Below, piece after piece: positions 31,608-40,251 of a stretch of DNA of 64,000 bases. Origin of the DNA: Patescibacteria group bacterium (GTDB lineage: Bacteria; Patescibacteria; Paceibacteria; UBA6257; 2-01-FULL-56-20); NCBI GenBank assembly GCA_024654525.1, contig JANLHI010000013.1, positions 57,124 through 121,123 on the forward strand, read 5' to 3'. A program made the position numbers and the translations under genes. The notes below the pieces were generated by a model that was given only the letters and a program-made list of their open reading frames with translations, searched no databases and was not told the origin of the DNA. Positions within the stretch are counted from its first letter, which is position 1; each line of letters starts with the position of its first letter.

Positions 31608-32606
31608 TTAAAACCAATTAAAGAGCTTCGCGAGGAAGAGAACGTACAACGAAAGATAGAACATGCCTTCCCATAAGTGTATCTGCCTTGAGATTCCGGA
31701 GATGACAAAAAGAAGCGTAGCGAAGCCCATTGCGGGGAGACCTATTAAGAATGTTTGGCTGTCCACGGGAAGTGTGCCGAGTAACCCCGGAAGGCCGATC
31801 ACCACCATGCCGTTGAAGACGTTGGAACCGAAGATGTTGCCGAGCGCAACTTCAGACTTCTTCAGCAAGGCGGCTTTCGCCGAGACCAAGAGTTCCGGAA
31901 GCGATGTGCCGACGGCGACTGCGGTGATGGCGATGACGCCGGTGCCGATATCAAGCATTGTCGAGAGATTCACCAAAGCATCAATGAGATATTTCGCGCC
32001 GATGACAAGTCCTAAGATGCCGATAATGAGCAACGCAATATCTTTGACGGTGATTTTTTGCGGGACCAATGCTTCCTGTTCGTGCGCGACGATATGCCCT
32101 TTTCGCTCCACACGGGACGACAGGACTTCGGTAATGCCGGCCGCTTCATGGTCAATATCCTTGTGCATCACCGTGTAAAGCAGGTAGATGCCGTAGGTTA
32201 CGAGAAGCAGAATAGATTCGCCCAAAGTTACCTGCATGTCCCACGCGACGCCAAGCAGAAGCACGGTGCTGATGGAGAGGAGCGGTAAGTCGAGATCAAT
32301 AAGGCTCTTTGTTACGACTAGGCGTTTACCGATGACCGCCGAGATACCTACGATAAGAAGGATGTTCGCGATATTAGAACCGACGGCATTCGCCACGACG
32401 ACATCGGGAACTCCCTTAAACGCGGCGACGAACGAAGAGATGAGTTCGGGGAAAGACGTACCGACACCGACGATTGTAACGCCCACGATGAACGGCGAAA
32501 GACCCATGGCAAGGCCGATTTTTTCGGCGCTCACGATGAGCCAATCCGCTCCCTTAACGAGGAGCGCGAGAGATAAGATGAAAACGACTATCCAAAAGAT
32601 GAGCAT
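31608..32606 (-). CDS. Na+/Ca2+ exchanger-type (CaCA) antiporter
   Basis: 332 residues with ten predicted helices and the two inverted alpha repeats: GVGTSFPELISSFVAA near residue 50 and AVAVGTSLPELLVSAKAA near 230, whose Glu residues bind the cation. Close in size and motif to YrbG/MaX-type exchangers. It is convergent with the ArsP-type gene (about 100 bp apart, with a weak AATGATG/CATCATT stem between). The first gene of the long minus-strand block that runs to 39.2 kb. Confidence 0.92.
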   Translation of the reverse strand: MLIFWIVVFILSLALLVKGADWLIVSAEKIGLAMGLSPFIVGVTIVGVGTSFPELISSFVAAFKGVPDVVVANAVGSNIANILLIVGISAVIGKRLVVTKSLIDLDLPLLSISTVLLLGVAWDMQVTLGESILLLVTYGIYLLYTVMHKDIDHEAAGITEVLSSRVERKGHIVAHEQEALVPQKITVKDIALLIIGILGLVIGAKYLIDALVNLSTMLDIGTGVIAITAVAVGTSLPELLVSAKAALLKKSEVALGNIFGSNVFNGMVVIGLPGLLGTLPVDSQTFLIGLPAMGFATLLFVISGISRQIHLWEGMFYLSLYVLFLAKLFNWF

Positions 32607-32709
32607 ACGTTAGTGAGATGTATACCTTGATATGAGTAAAAGCCATACCACTATAGCACCGCCTGAGATAACAGGCTAGAAATTATAGAGCAACTCTCCG
32701 TGTGTGGCA

Positions 32710-33870
32710 TTATTCTCCTATTTTTTGTCCCCCTGCTTTTTTTAAAATATCTGAATCAAAGATATATGTTGTTTTTTGTTGTGAAACAAAACGTTTTTCT
32801 GCGAACGCAATTAATTTAGTAACAAGTTCTACTCCCGAAACACCAACCTTTTTCCAATTATGATGATAAAGACTTCCCGGAAGGGTGTTTACTTCATTTA
32901 CATAAACCTGCTTGGATGATCCATCGACTAGAAAATCAATCCTCGCTATCCCAGAACATCCAAGCGTGCGATACGTTTTCTTTCCTAAATCTTCCACTTG
33001 CTTCGCAAGTTCCCCGTCAATATTTGCTGGAATCTCGCTATATTGACTATTCGCTCCACCACCCTTTTTATTTCCCGAGAGATATTTATCGCTAAAATCA
33101 AAAAACTCTGTTTTGTTTAGTGGTCGTTCTACTGCCGCTAGTTGTAATTCCTCGTTGCCCATAATAGGAAGGGTTATCTCGATAAGATTTTCTACGCTTT
33201 CTTCCACAAGTACCTTATCATCATAATGAAAAGCAACCTCGATGGCATTTTCAAGTTCAGAATTTTGCTTGACCTTGGTAATAGCAATACTAGAACCAAG
33301 ATGGACTGGCTTCACAAAAACCGGCCAATTTAGTTTAGCGATCTTTTCTATCCAAATACTTCTATTTATTTCCCAATCATTTTTTGTGAACCAAACATAC
33401 GGCACGACCGAAATACTTTCGGCGGTCAAAACTTGTTTTGTTAAAACCTTATCCATCGCAACCGCAGAAGCAAATAAGTCGCAACCCACAAAAGGAATGC
33501 CCGCCATGCGTAGAAGACCCATCAAACTCCCGTCTTCACCAAAAGTGCCATGCATGGCAGGAAAAGCAATATCAATTTGAATCGTTTTCGATCTGATCCC
33601 CGGCCAAATAATTTTTAGTCCATTATCAAACAGAATTTGGACTTTTTTTTGTCTCGCCAAGTATGCCTGAAAATTATCTTGCGTGAAGTACGCAAGGTCG
33701 TTCATCGCTTGATCGGAATACCATGAGCCATCTTTGGCGATGTAAATCGGCCAAACATCAAATTGTCCCGTTGCGAGAAGGGATTGAATAATGGGTGTAT
33801 GTGCAGTGATGATTGATACATCATGTTCAGCGCTACGACCTCCAAAAATAACCGCGATAGTTTTTTTCAT
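32710..33870 (-). CDS. ddl: D-alanine--D-alanine ligase
   Basis: 386 residues, ATP-grasp. N-terminal FGGRSAEHDVSI, the ATP-grasp core (VFVKPVHLGSSI) and the Mg-binding NEVNTLPG near 330. The substrate loop holds KYLSG, where the Tyr that dictates D-Ala-D-Ala (not D-Lac) synthesis is kept. A Gly/Asn insertion follows the loop and the C-terminal tail is about 40 residues longer than in standard Ddl. It lies 15 bp after the murF-like gene; TAGAAT ends 7 nt before the ATG. Confidence 0.93.
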   Translation of the reverse strand: MKKTIAVIFGGRSAEHDVSIITAHTPIIQSLLATGQFDVWPIYIAKDGSWYSDQAMNDLAYFTQDNFQAYLARQKKVQILFDNGLKIIWPGIRSKTIQIDIAFPAMHGTFGEDGSLMGLLRMAGIPFVGCDLFASAVAMDKVLTKQVLTAESISVVPYVWFTKNDWEINRSIWIEKIAKLNWPVFVKPVHLGSSIAITKVKQNSELENAIEVAFHYDDKVLVEESVENLIEITLPIMGNEELQLAAVERPLNKTEFFDFSDKYLSGNKKGGGANSQYSEIPANIDGELAKQVEDLGKKTYRTLGCSGIARIDFLVDGSSKQVYVNEVNTLPGSLYHHNWKKVGVSGVELVTKLIAFAEKRFVSQQKTTYIFDSDILKKAGGQKIGE

Positions 33871-33885
33871 AGTATTTATTCTAAA

Positions 33886-35319
33886 TTATTGATATTGATC
33901 AGGCCAGTCATTTTGTAATAACATCACATCACCTTTCACAGTCAAAAGCGGTAAAGCGGCAAAGGCCGCAAGTGCGTCATCAAACCATATCACTTCGCCC
34001 TTATATCCCTTTTCTTTTAAACCTTGTTCAATGTGAGATGTTACAGAATTTTTAATCAAAATAACTTTTTCTATGTTTGCCTCCGCTAATTGTTTGCCAA
34101 TTTGCTTATGTATCTTCTCGGTTCGCAGACCCATTTCTACAAGACCGGGCGTAACATAAAATCTCCGGCAATCTTTCAAAGACGCTAAAAACGCAATTAC
34201 CGCCTTAACCCCGTCGGGGTTGCCATTGTAGCTATCATCTAGAGTAATTACCCCGGTAGTATCAGTTTTTGGCTCTAAACGATGATCAAAGGGTATTGTC
34301 TTACTGATACCATCTCTCACCTGATCGAAAGATAGTCCGAGATTCAAGGCGATTTCAGCAGAGGCCGCAAGGGGGCCGATTTGGTGCAAGCCTAAAAGCG
34401 CTGATTTCAATTCCAGTTTTGCACCATTCTTTGTCAGGGTAAATGATGTTCCAGTCAGGTCAGTTTTCGGATTCTCAATTTTCCAATCTCCTACATGCCC
34501 ACAATCGTACATGATATGACCGGAGCGAGCATTTTTCCGCGCAAGCTCATTTTCGCCATTTACATAAATTGGTTTTTCTCCAAGATAATCTGCAAGTTCG
34601 TAAATTGTCTTAACCGTTCGTTCCAATGATTTGAATTTTTGTAAGTGTGCCTCATTCACGCCAGTGATAACTCCCATATTTGGCTGAACGAGATCACATA
34701 ATTTTTGTACGTCACCCGGATAGTATTCTCCCAATTCAAAAACTAAAATCTCCTCATCTCCCTTCAGTGTTTTTACAAACTGACTAATTCCCAGTAGGGT
34801 ATTGTAACTGTGTGGCGGAGCCGCCACTTTTTTTCCTTCAGATAAAACAGTTTTGAGAATTTCGCGCATGGTTGTTTTACCAAAACTTCCCGCAATGCCT
34901 ATTTTCACGGCAGTATGGGTTTTTAGTTTTTGTTTCGCCTTGCTAATTATTAAGTACTCAACCGGCCACTGAATTATGATTCTAATGACGAGAAGTGGAA
35001 TAATTATTCCATAAGCTAAAAAATATGGTGAAAAAAGTACAATCAAAAACGGAAAAATATATTTTAGCGAACTTGTGTTAATCCATAGTATGGAAATTGC
35101 TGTACCAATAAGGAAAAAGAGGAAAGCCCATGCAATAACGAGTAGCAAAAGTCCTTTTGCAGTCCTTACAAATCGCTTTCGTTGTTCCACGCGAGTAAAG
35201 TTTTTTGTTTTGTGATACCACACCAAATAATCACGAATGTTGTATTCGCTCGCTTGAAGCATATACACGAGAAATCGTGGGTAGCGTAAGTTGTAGCGTG
35301 ATAGCCAATTTTTTATCAT
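33886..35319 (-). CDS. MurF-like ligase with N-terminal membrane domain
   Basis: 477 residues. The C-terminal 335 residues are a Mur ligase with ATP loop GSFGKTT (144-150) and MurF-like order of motifs (PHSYNTLLG, NEAHL, DDSYNGNPD). The first 130 residues carry two to three hydrophobic helices (about 55-80 and 86-115), which standard cytoplasmic MurF lacks. Together with Ddl next door this would complete and attach D-Ala-D-Ala, at the membrane. Overlaps the upstream hydrolase gene by 4 bp. Confidence 0.85.
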   Translation of the reverse strand: MIKNWLSRYNLRYPRFLVYMLQASEYNIRDYLVWYHKTKNFTRVEQRKRFVRTAKGLLLLVIAWAFLFFLIGTAISILWINTSSLKYIFPFLIVLFSPYFLAYGIIIPLLVIRIIIQWPVEYLIISKAKQKLKTHTAVKIGIAGSFGKTTMREILKTVLSEGKKVAAPPHSYNTLLGISQFVKTLKGDEEILVFELGEYYPGDVQKLCDLVQPNMGVITGVNEAHLQKFKSLERTVKTIYELADYLGEKPIYVNGENELARKNARSGHIMYDCGHVGDWKIENPKTDLTGTSFTLTKNGAKLELKSALLGLHQIGPLAASAEIALNLGLSFDQVRDGISKTIPFDHRLEPKTDTTGVITLDDSYNGNPDGVKAVIAFLASLKDCRRFYVTPGLVEMGLRTEKIHKQIGKQLAEANIEKVILIKNSVTSHIEQGLKEKGYKGEVIWFDDALAAFAALPLLTVKGDVMLLQNDWPDQYQ

Positions 35320-36065
35320 AAAAACTCTTGTACTAGTTTTGAGACCTCTTGCGATTTTTCTTTATGAACGAAATGTCCAGATCCGCGTATTACCTTCAAT
35401 TGAGAATCAACAATCAGTCCGGCTAATTTTTTCCCATCAGACAAGGGTGTTTCAGTATCGTTCTCGCCCCAAATCAAGAGCGTCGGCATTGCTATTTTCT
35501 TTGCGCTTACACTTAGGTTTTCAGAGATAATTTTCAAAAAAGTTTCTTTCAATTTTCCGGTGTTCAGGTAATCGCTGCCAATAAAACTATACATTCTTTT
35601 TCGTAGTCCTTCCCTCCAAAAAATTAAAGGTGGAATATAGGTTATCAGTCCTCCGATTTTGGCCAAAAGTTTTAAAGTCGAATTGCGAAATGTACGGTTT
35701 TTAGCGATACCCGCGGAACCGATGAGTATAATTTTTTGTGCTTGAAGATTTTTTGTGGCTTCGCCTTTTATGACAATTCGTCCGCCAAAGGAATGACCAA
35801 CAAACGCATAAACTTGAATATCAAGCTTTTCGATAAAATCCTTAACGAATTGAATATAGTTATCTAAATTCCAAGCTTCTTGCGGTACTTCACTTTTACC
35901 AAAGCCGGGTAGATCGAGTCTGATTATTCTTCGTGTTGGGGATAAAAGAGACGCTAGGGAATCAAAAGTATGAAAATTATCTTGCCAACCATGCAAAAAA
36001 AGCAGGACTTTGCCAGTGCCCTCGTCTTGGTATTCTGTTGCTAAATCTTGAACAATAATTTTCAT
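35316..36065 (-). CDS. Alpha/beta hydrolase
   Basis: 249 residues. HGWQDN (oxyanion strand), nucleophile Ser in GHSFGGR (about residue 92), Asp in LIWGENDTETP (about 202) and His in GSGHFVHKE (about 228) form a complete triad. Soluble. The gene is coupled to the membrane-MurF gene, so it may act on a wall precursor, but no substrate can be deduced. A TAAAAT box ends 6 nt before its ATG. Confidence 0.88.
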   Translation of the reverse strand: MKIIVQDLATEYQDEGTGKVLLFLHGWQDNFHTFDSLASLLSPTRRIIRLDLPGFGKSEVPQEAWNLDNYIQFVKDFIEKLDIQVYAFVGHSFGGRIVIKGEATKNLQAQKIILIGSAGIAKNRTFRNSTLKLLAKIGGLITYIPPLIFWREGLRKRMYSFIGSDYLNTGKLKETFLKIISENLSVSAKKIAMPTLLIWGENDTETPLSDGKKLAGLIVDSQLKVIRGSGHFVHKEKSQEVSKLVQEFL

Positions 36066-36074
36066 TGTTTAATT

Positions 36075-36489
36075 TTATTTTTCCGGCGGTTTGATTATCG
36101 CCGCTTTAGGAAAAACCGTGTTTCCGCCAATTTTTTCGGCTAGCTTTCTGCGCAACAATTCAAGTTGAAAGTCACTATGAGATATTTTAACTGTGCCATA
36201 AGAGGCCACCGGAAGTCCAGCAGTTTTCAATTTCATTTGCGTTTGCGGTGCGTTATAGCGCCACCACTCATCGGCATACGCTTCCAACCCGACCTCTTTT
36301 ATTTTTTCAATCTAGCCACCCGGATTTTTTCGCCGAAACCTTGGTGTAGGCGGTCAGTTTTGAACAAGTTGCATTTGGTGTTCTGCCTGTGAGGTTTTCG
36401 GGCAGTGTGGCGGGACTAATGAGGATTCCACGGACAAGTCGGCAGGGTGAAACAATTGACTGGAGGTCTTCTGAAATTCGGCGGCTCAT
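36075..36489 (-). pseudogene. Decayed D-Ala-D-Ala peptidase-like gene
   Basis: Two fragments in one frame separated by TAG near 36312. The downstream part contains EAYADEWWRYNAPQTQM, close to the EWWH end of M15-type D-Ala-D-Ala dipeptidases/carboxypeptidases but with Arg in place of the zinc-binding His. The upstream part has LPENLTGRTP, reminiscent of the 'NFTG' segment of VanX-type proteins. The middle is missing. It sits in the Ddl/MurF block, where such an enzyme would make sense. Identification is by motif only. Confidence 0.4.
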
Positions 36490-36496
36490 TTCTGAA

Positions 36497-37096
36497 TTAA
36501 AACTTCAAGATAAAAATGACCAGAAACGGAACAAGTATAGTCAAAACGATTCCGCTAAAGACTGATATTATCGCATATTCCTTTCCTGCAAATTTAGTAA
36601 TGATGGGAAGTGTCGTGTCCATTGAAGTTGCTCCTCCCGACGCTATTGGGGCAAGTTTTCCAAAGTATCTTAAAAGCAAAGGCGTGAGCAACAATGTGCT
36701 TATTTCTCGAGATATATTAGATATCAAAGCCACAACTCCAAGCGCCTCGCCGCTAATTTTTGTTATGAAGATACTCGACAAGCTGTAATAACCAAAACCT
36801 GCCCCAATAGCCAATGATTCACGCAGTCCAATATCAACAAAAAGCGACATTATAGTGACACCAAAAAATGTTCCTATAATAACTGTCAGTGGCACTAAGA
36901 TAATTTTCAGCTTTGCATTTTTGAGCACTTCCCAAGCTTTTTTGTCAGAGCCAATTCCTACGCCAACTAAAAACATCAAAATATAAAGAGCGTAAACACT
37001 GAAATCAGTTTCAATGAAAATTTTCGGCAATAGATTATACAAACCTATGAGGATTCCGAGGACAAAAAAGCCAACGATGATGAGTGAGTTTTTCAT
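36497..37096 (-). CDS. lysO: LysO-family lysine exporter, second half
   Basis: 199 residues, five to six helices, the DUF340 domain of LysO (YbjE), which exports L-lysine. It contains the family-typical GFGYYSLSS and GGATSMDTTLP segments. Its start overlaps the stop of the gene encoding the first half by 4 bp. In E. coli both halves are one protein of about 300 residues, so this is a two-gene version. Confidence 0.85.
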   Translation of the reverse strand: MKNSLIIVGFFVLGILIGLYNLLPKIFIETDFSVYALYILMFLVGVGIGSDKKAWEVLKNAKLKIILVPLTVIIGTFFGVTIMSLFVDIGLRESLAIGAGFGYYSLSSIFITKISGEALGVVALISNISREISTLLLTPLLLRYFGKLAPIASGGATSMDTTLPIITKFAGKEYAIISVFSGIVLTILVPFLVIFILKF

Positions 37097-37368
37097 TCGT
37101 TTGTCTTAAAGAAAATTTTATGCACGAAATATGCAAATACAACACTTCCCATAACTCCTCCAAAAGTCAGTAGCAACGCTTGTACGCCAAGCGTTGCTAA
37201 ATTATTTATGACAGTTTCGTTTATTCCCACCGACACGCCCAATAAAAAGAGGAGGGCGTAAATAGCAACGTTGATTGATGGATCAACGAACTTAATAATC
37301 TTCACTTTGTTTTGAAGTAAAAATCCGAGAATAATTCCTACCGCCATTAATATTAGGACTGTAAACAT
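37093..37368 (-). CDS. LysO-family lysine exporter, first half
   Basis: 91 residues from ATG 37368, three helices; it matches the N-terminal part of LysO (LLFLLGVSVG). Coupled to the second half by ATGA. Both genes follow the cyclase-family gene after 10 bp, so they likely share a transcript. Confidence 0.8.
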   Translation of the reverse strand: MFTVLILMAVGIILGFLLQNKVKIIKFVDPSINVAIYALLFLLGVSVGINETVINNLATLGVQALLLTFGGVMGSVVFAYFVHKIFFKTNE

Positions 37369-37378
37369 ATTTTTTACA

Positions 37379-37993
37379 TTAAACTTTCGCAATAACTCGC
37401 ACTGGTGCGGCTTCGGTATGTAATTTCGCTGGTAAGGCAAAAATCTCAAAATCTTTTATACCAAGTAGCGATTCCAAATTTGTAAGATTTTCAATAATAA
37501 GAATTTCCTTTCCAAGTAACAATTTATGAACTTTGAAAGGCGGTCTGTCAGGACTTGGTGTATCCATGCCAACAATTTTTACTCCAAGCTCAATTGCCTT
37601 ACCAGCAAAATCCTCACTGATTTCGGGATATTTTTCATAATATTCTGGATGGTGATATTTTTTTGAGAAACCAGTCATTACCAAAACAATATCCCCTTTC
37701 TTTGCGGAACTCCTGTCTAAAAAATCAACGTTGATTATTGGCGCACCTCTCGCGTCAATCAAACAGCCTCTGCCAAGAAACTTTTCAACAGCAATATCAG
37801 AAAGTCGCTTGCTTCCCTCCAACATGTGGAGAGGTGCGTCCATGTGTGTTCCAACATGCATTCCAGTTTTTATTTGATAATCGGTATATCCCTCTTTGTG
37901 CAAATCGGCTATCTGCGTAAATTCTGGAATCGGATCGCCGGGGTATACCGGCATGTCAGTATTAAATGTATGTGTTAGGTCAATATATTTCAT
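37379..37993 (-). CDS. Cyclase-family (kynurenine formamidase-like) metal hydrolase
   Basis: 204 residues. The metal-binding motif HVGTHMDAPLH at about residue 47 (HxGTHxDxPxH) defines the cyclase family, including KynB. Two more ligands are expected near GMDTPSPD. No tryptophan catabolism is present, so the substrate is probably another amide. It leads the lysO genes, which hints at amino-acid detoxification. Confidence 0.85.
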   Translation of the reverse strand: MKYIDLTHTFNTDMPVYPGDPIPEFTQIADLHKEGYTDYQIKTGMHVGTHMDAPLHMLEGSKRLSDIAVEKFLGRGCLIDARGAPIINVDFLDRSSAKKGDIVLVMTGFSKKYHHPEYYEKYPEISEDFAGKAIELGVKIVGMDTPSPDRPPFKVHKLLLGKEILIIENLTNLESLLGIKDFEIFALPAKLHTEAAPVRVIAKV

Positions 37994-37997
37994 ACTT

Positions 37998-38195
37998 TCA
38001 TTTCACTAATTTTTCCATAGGAACGCCTAACGCTTTGGCGATTTTCGCCATAGTTTGAATGCTTGGCTTAATAGCCACACCACCCTCAATTTTCGTAAGG
38101 GTATCGAACTCTTGTGGAGTTTCGTTTTTTCCTTGAAACAAGCCGCCAATTCCGAACAAGTTAGTTTTGCTTCCGCCGTTTCGCTCCTCCAAGAA
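37998..38195 (-). pseudogene. Frameshifted XRE-type helix-turn-helix gene
   Basis: The 3' part encodes TLTKIEGG and IQTMAKIAKALGVPMEKL, the end of an XRE/Cro domain. The 5' part makes sense only in another frame (LTCSELAACFKEK), and the two join at a T6 tract (38125-38130, A6 on the coding strand). Either a decayed gene or one read by slippage. It is immediately upstream of the cyclase gene. Confidence 0.45.
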
Positions 38196-38204
38196 ATAAT
38201 TTAA

Positions 38205-39107
38205 CTACGGCAGGCTTTCGCACGCAAGACCGTCTTCGTCTTTGTCTAATCTGTGGACATCATTATTAATTCCTCCACAAGCTTCATATATTGATTGCGC
38301 TTCCGCATGAGTGTAAAAATCTGAACAATTATATGCGTTGTATGAACACTCATAGCCCGCAGGTGATGGAGGAGTTTGGCTTGTTTGCGTTTCCGTTGTC
38401 GTGGTAGTTTCTGCAGTATCACATACTCCGTCAGCCCATAGACCATTTTTCAGTATTCGCGCCCGATTTTCCGCATACTGAAATTCTGTTTGATATTTGT
38501 ATGGAATTGTATAAGTGTATTCAAAACCATAGCCATCCTCTATCATCATTTTGTTGAAAAGAGATCCATTTTCAAGATAAGCATAGGCGAGAATCCGTCC
38601 GTACTTATCAAGTTCTCCTTGCGTAGGGTCTTGCTCTAATTTAACTCTCTGACCGCTCAATATCTGTTTTGCCTTGTTTGAGGCCTCTTGTCCAAAACAT
38701 TCCACTGGCTTGCTCGGATGTACAGTTTCGGGGGTGTCTAATCCAATCAGGCGTATTGTCTGAACAACACCGTCTCTGTCTACACTAAAAGTGTCGCCGT
38801 CCACAACTTTTACTATTGGATAAAATACTTCAACTCGCTGTTCGTTTGCAGCTTGTTGGATATTTTCTTTTTGTTGTGGGGTTAATTGGTCTGTTGATTT
38901 TATAGGTTCTGTTTCTTGCAAAATAGGTTGAGTGAGTTTTTTATCTACAGGCACATTTTTTACTGTTTTATCTTTACTGATATCTTCTTGCCCAACCACC
39001 GACGAGTCATTTTCGTATTTCATACTTCTGTCCGAAAAAATAATCACGGTTGATAACGCTAAAACCGTGATTATTGCAACTATGATTTTATTGCTTAAAA
39101 AAGGCAT
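38205..39107 (-). CDS. Secreted/anchored thermonuclease with Excalibur domain
   Basis: 300 residues. An N-terminal hydrophobic helix (about 5-25) anchors or exports it; a Thr/Gln-rich linker leads to a staphylococcal-nuclease domain (about 95-230: VDGDTFSV, RLIGLDTPE, KYGRILAYAYL with the catalytic Arg/Glu positions visible). A Thr-rich spacer and a C-terminal Excalibur calcium-binding motif (DKDEDGLACE) follow. It would degrade DNA outside the membrane, useful for nucleotide scavenging or for uptake of DNA by the pili. Confidence 0.92.
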   Translation of the reverse strand: MPFLSNKIIVAIITVLALSTVIIFSDRSMKYENDSSVVGQEDISKDKTVKNVPVDKKLTQPILQETEPIKSTDQLTPQQKENIQQAANEQRVEVFYPIVKVVDGDTFSVDRDGVVQTIRLIGLDTPETVHPSKPVECFGQEASNKAKQILSGQRVKLEQDPTQGELDKYGRILAYAYLENGSLFNKMMIEDGYGFEYTYTIPYKYQTEFQYAENRARILKNGLWADGVCDTAETTTTTETQTSQTPPSPAGYECSYNAYNCSDFYTHAEAQSIYEACGGINNDVHRLDKDEDGLACESLP

Positions 39108-39135
39108 TTTACATATTTACTTATCATAATATTGT

Positions 39136-39219
39136 TGGTGCCCGGGGAGAGACTCGAACTCTCAAGGGTTGCCCCACACGATTTTGAGTCGTGCGCGTAT
39201 ACCATTCCGCCACCCGGGC
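39136..39219 (-). tRNA. tRNA-Leu (anticodon CAA)
   Basis: Acceptor GCCCGGG/CCCGGGC, anticodon arm CACGA-CTCAAAA-TCGTG, long variable arm typical of Leu, T arm GAGAG-TTCGAGT-CTCTC, encoded CCA (39138-39136). Confidence 0.94.
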
Positions 39220-39414
39220 GTATATTTTTCGGAAGAATTCTAACCAAAAAACCGTATCACGTGGCGACTCTGAGCGCTTTTACGCTTGCTGAACACTTTC
39301 GTGTCCATCACTCACGCTTCTTCGTTGTTTGATTATGCCAAAAAGTAGCGTAAAATCAAACGAAATGGTACAAGTGACTCTTCGGCAAATTCAGAATTGC
39401 AATATTTAAATTTT

Positions 39415-40242
39415 ATGGCTCGAGTAATTGCAGTATGCAATCAAAAAGGGGGAGTGGGAAAAACGACTACCTCGGTGAATTTGGCAAGCTATCTTGCCAT
39501 CATGGGACGCAAGGTGCTTCTTGTGGACTTTGATCCGCAGGCAAACGCGAGTTCGGCGTTAGGAGTTGACCCCATGAAAACGGAGAGGAGTGTGTATCAC
39601 GGAATTATAGGCGCGGTGGAGCCACAGCATATCTGCAGAACATCCGCATTAAGCAATCTTGATTTATTTCCCGCGGCACCGCATCTTGCGGGTGCACTTG
39701 TCGAACTCGTAAGTGTTCCGGAGAGAGAATCGTATCTGAGAAAGTTTCTCCATCGTGTGCGTCATCAGTACCACTATATATTTATTGATTTACCTCCCAG
39801 TCTAAGTTTACTTACCGTAAACGGACTTGTGGCATCCGATGAGGTGCTTATTCCCGTGCAGGCGGAATACTACAGTCTTGAGGGGATAGGGCAGTTACTC
39901 CAAACAGTAAAACTTATTCGCGATAATCTGAAACACCCACTTTCCATTACGGGAGCGCTTATTACTATGTATGACAAACGGGAAAAGTTGAGCAGAGAAG
40001 TGGCATGGAATTTGAGGAAGAACTTTCCCCATAAAGTATTTGATGTAGAGATTCCCAGAAGCGTAGCACTCGCGGAAGCACCCAGTTTTTCGAAACCGGT
40101 TGCGTTATATCGTCCGGATTCCACGGGTGCGCTTGCGTATCAGCGACTTGCGCATGAAGTGCTTCTTCAGGAGCGTGCACTGACATCCTCTAATCATTTC
40201 GTAAGTCCCGATTTTGGGAATTTTGCATTGGCAAATAACTAG
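39415..40242 (+). CDS. parA: Chromosome partitioning ATPase ParA/Soj
   Basis: 275 residues from ATG 39415 (MARVIAVCNQKGGVGKTT): deviant Walker A KGGVGKTT at 11-18, Walker B-like FIDLPPSLSLL and DFDPQAN. Together with ParB it segregates the chromosome. The longer frame from 39397 is not needed. No parS (TGTTTCACGTGAAACA-like) was found close by. parB follows after 9 bp. Confidence 0.94.
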   Translation: MARVIAVCNQKGGVGKTTTSVNLASYLAIMGRKVLLVDFDPQANASSALGVDPMKTERSVYHGIIGAVEPQHICRTSALSNLDLFPAAPHLAGALVELVSVPERESYLRKFLHRVRHQYHYIFIDLPPSLSLLTVNGLVASDEVLIPVQAEYYSLEGIGQLLQTVKLIRDNLKHPLSITGALITMYDKREKLSREVAWNLRKNFPHKVFDVEIPRSVALAEAPSFSKPVALYRPDSTGALAYQRLAHEVLLQERALTSSNHFVSPDFGNFALANN

Positions 40243-40251
40243 CGCATATCA

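Noticed and set aside
36307..36489. Independent 60-residue gene
   Set aside because: Better explained as the upstream piece of the decayed peptidase-like gene; no start signal of its own.
39221..39414. parS site near parA-parB
   Set aside because: I found no TGTTTCACGTGAAACA-like 16-mer by eye; a motif search would settle it.
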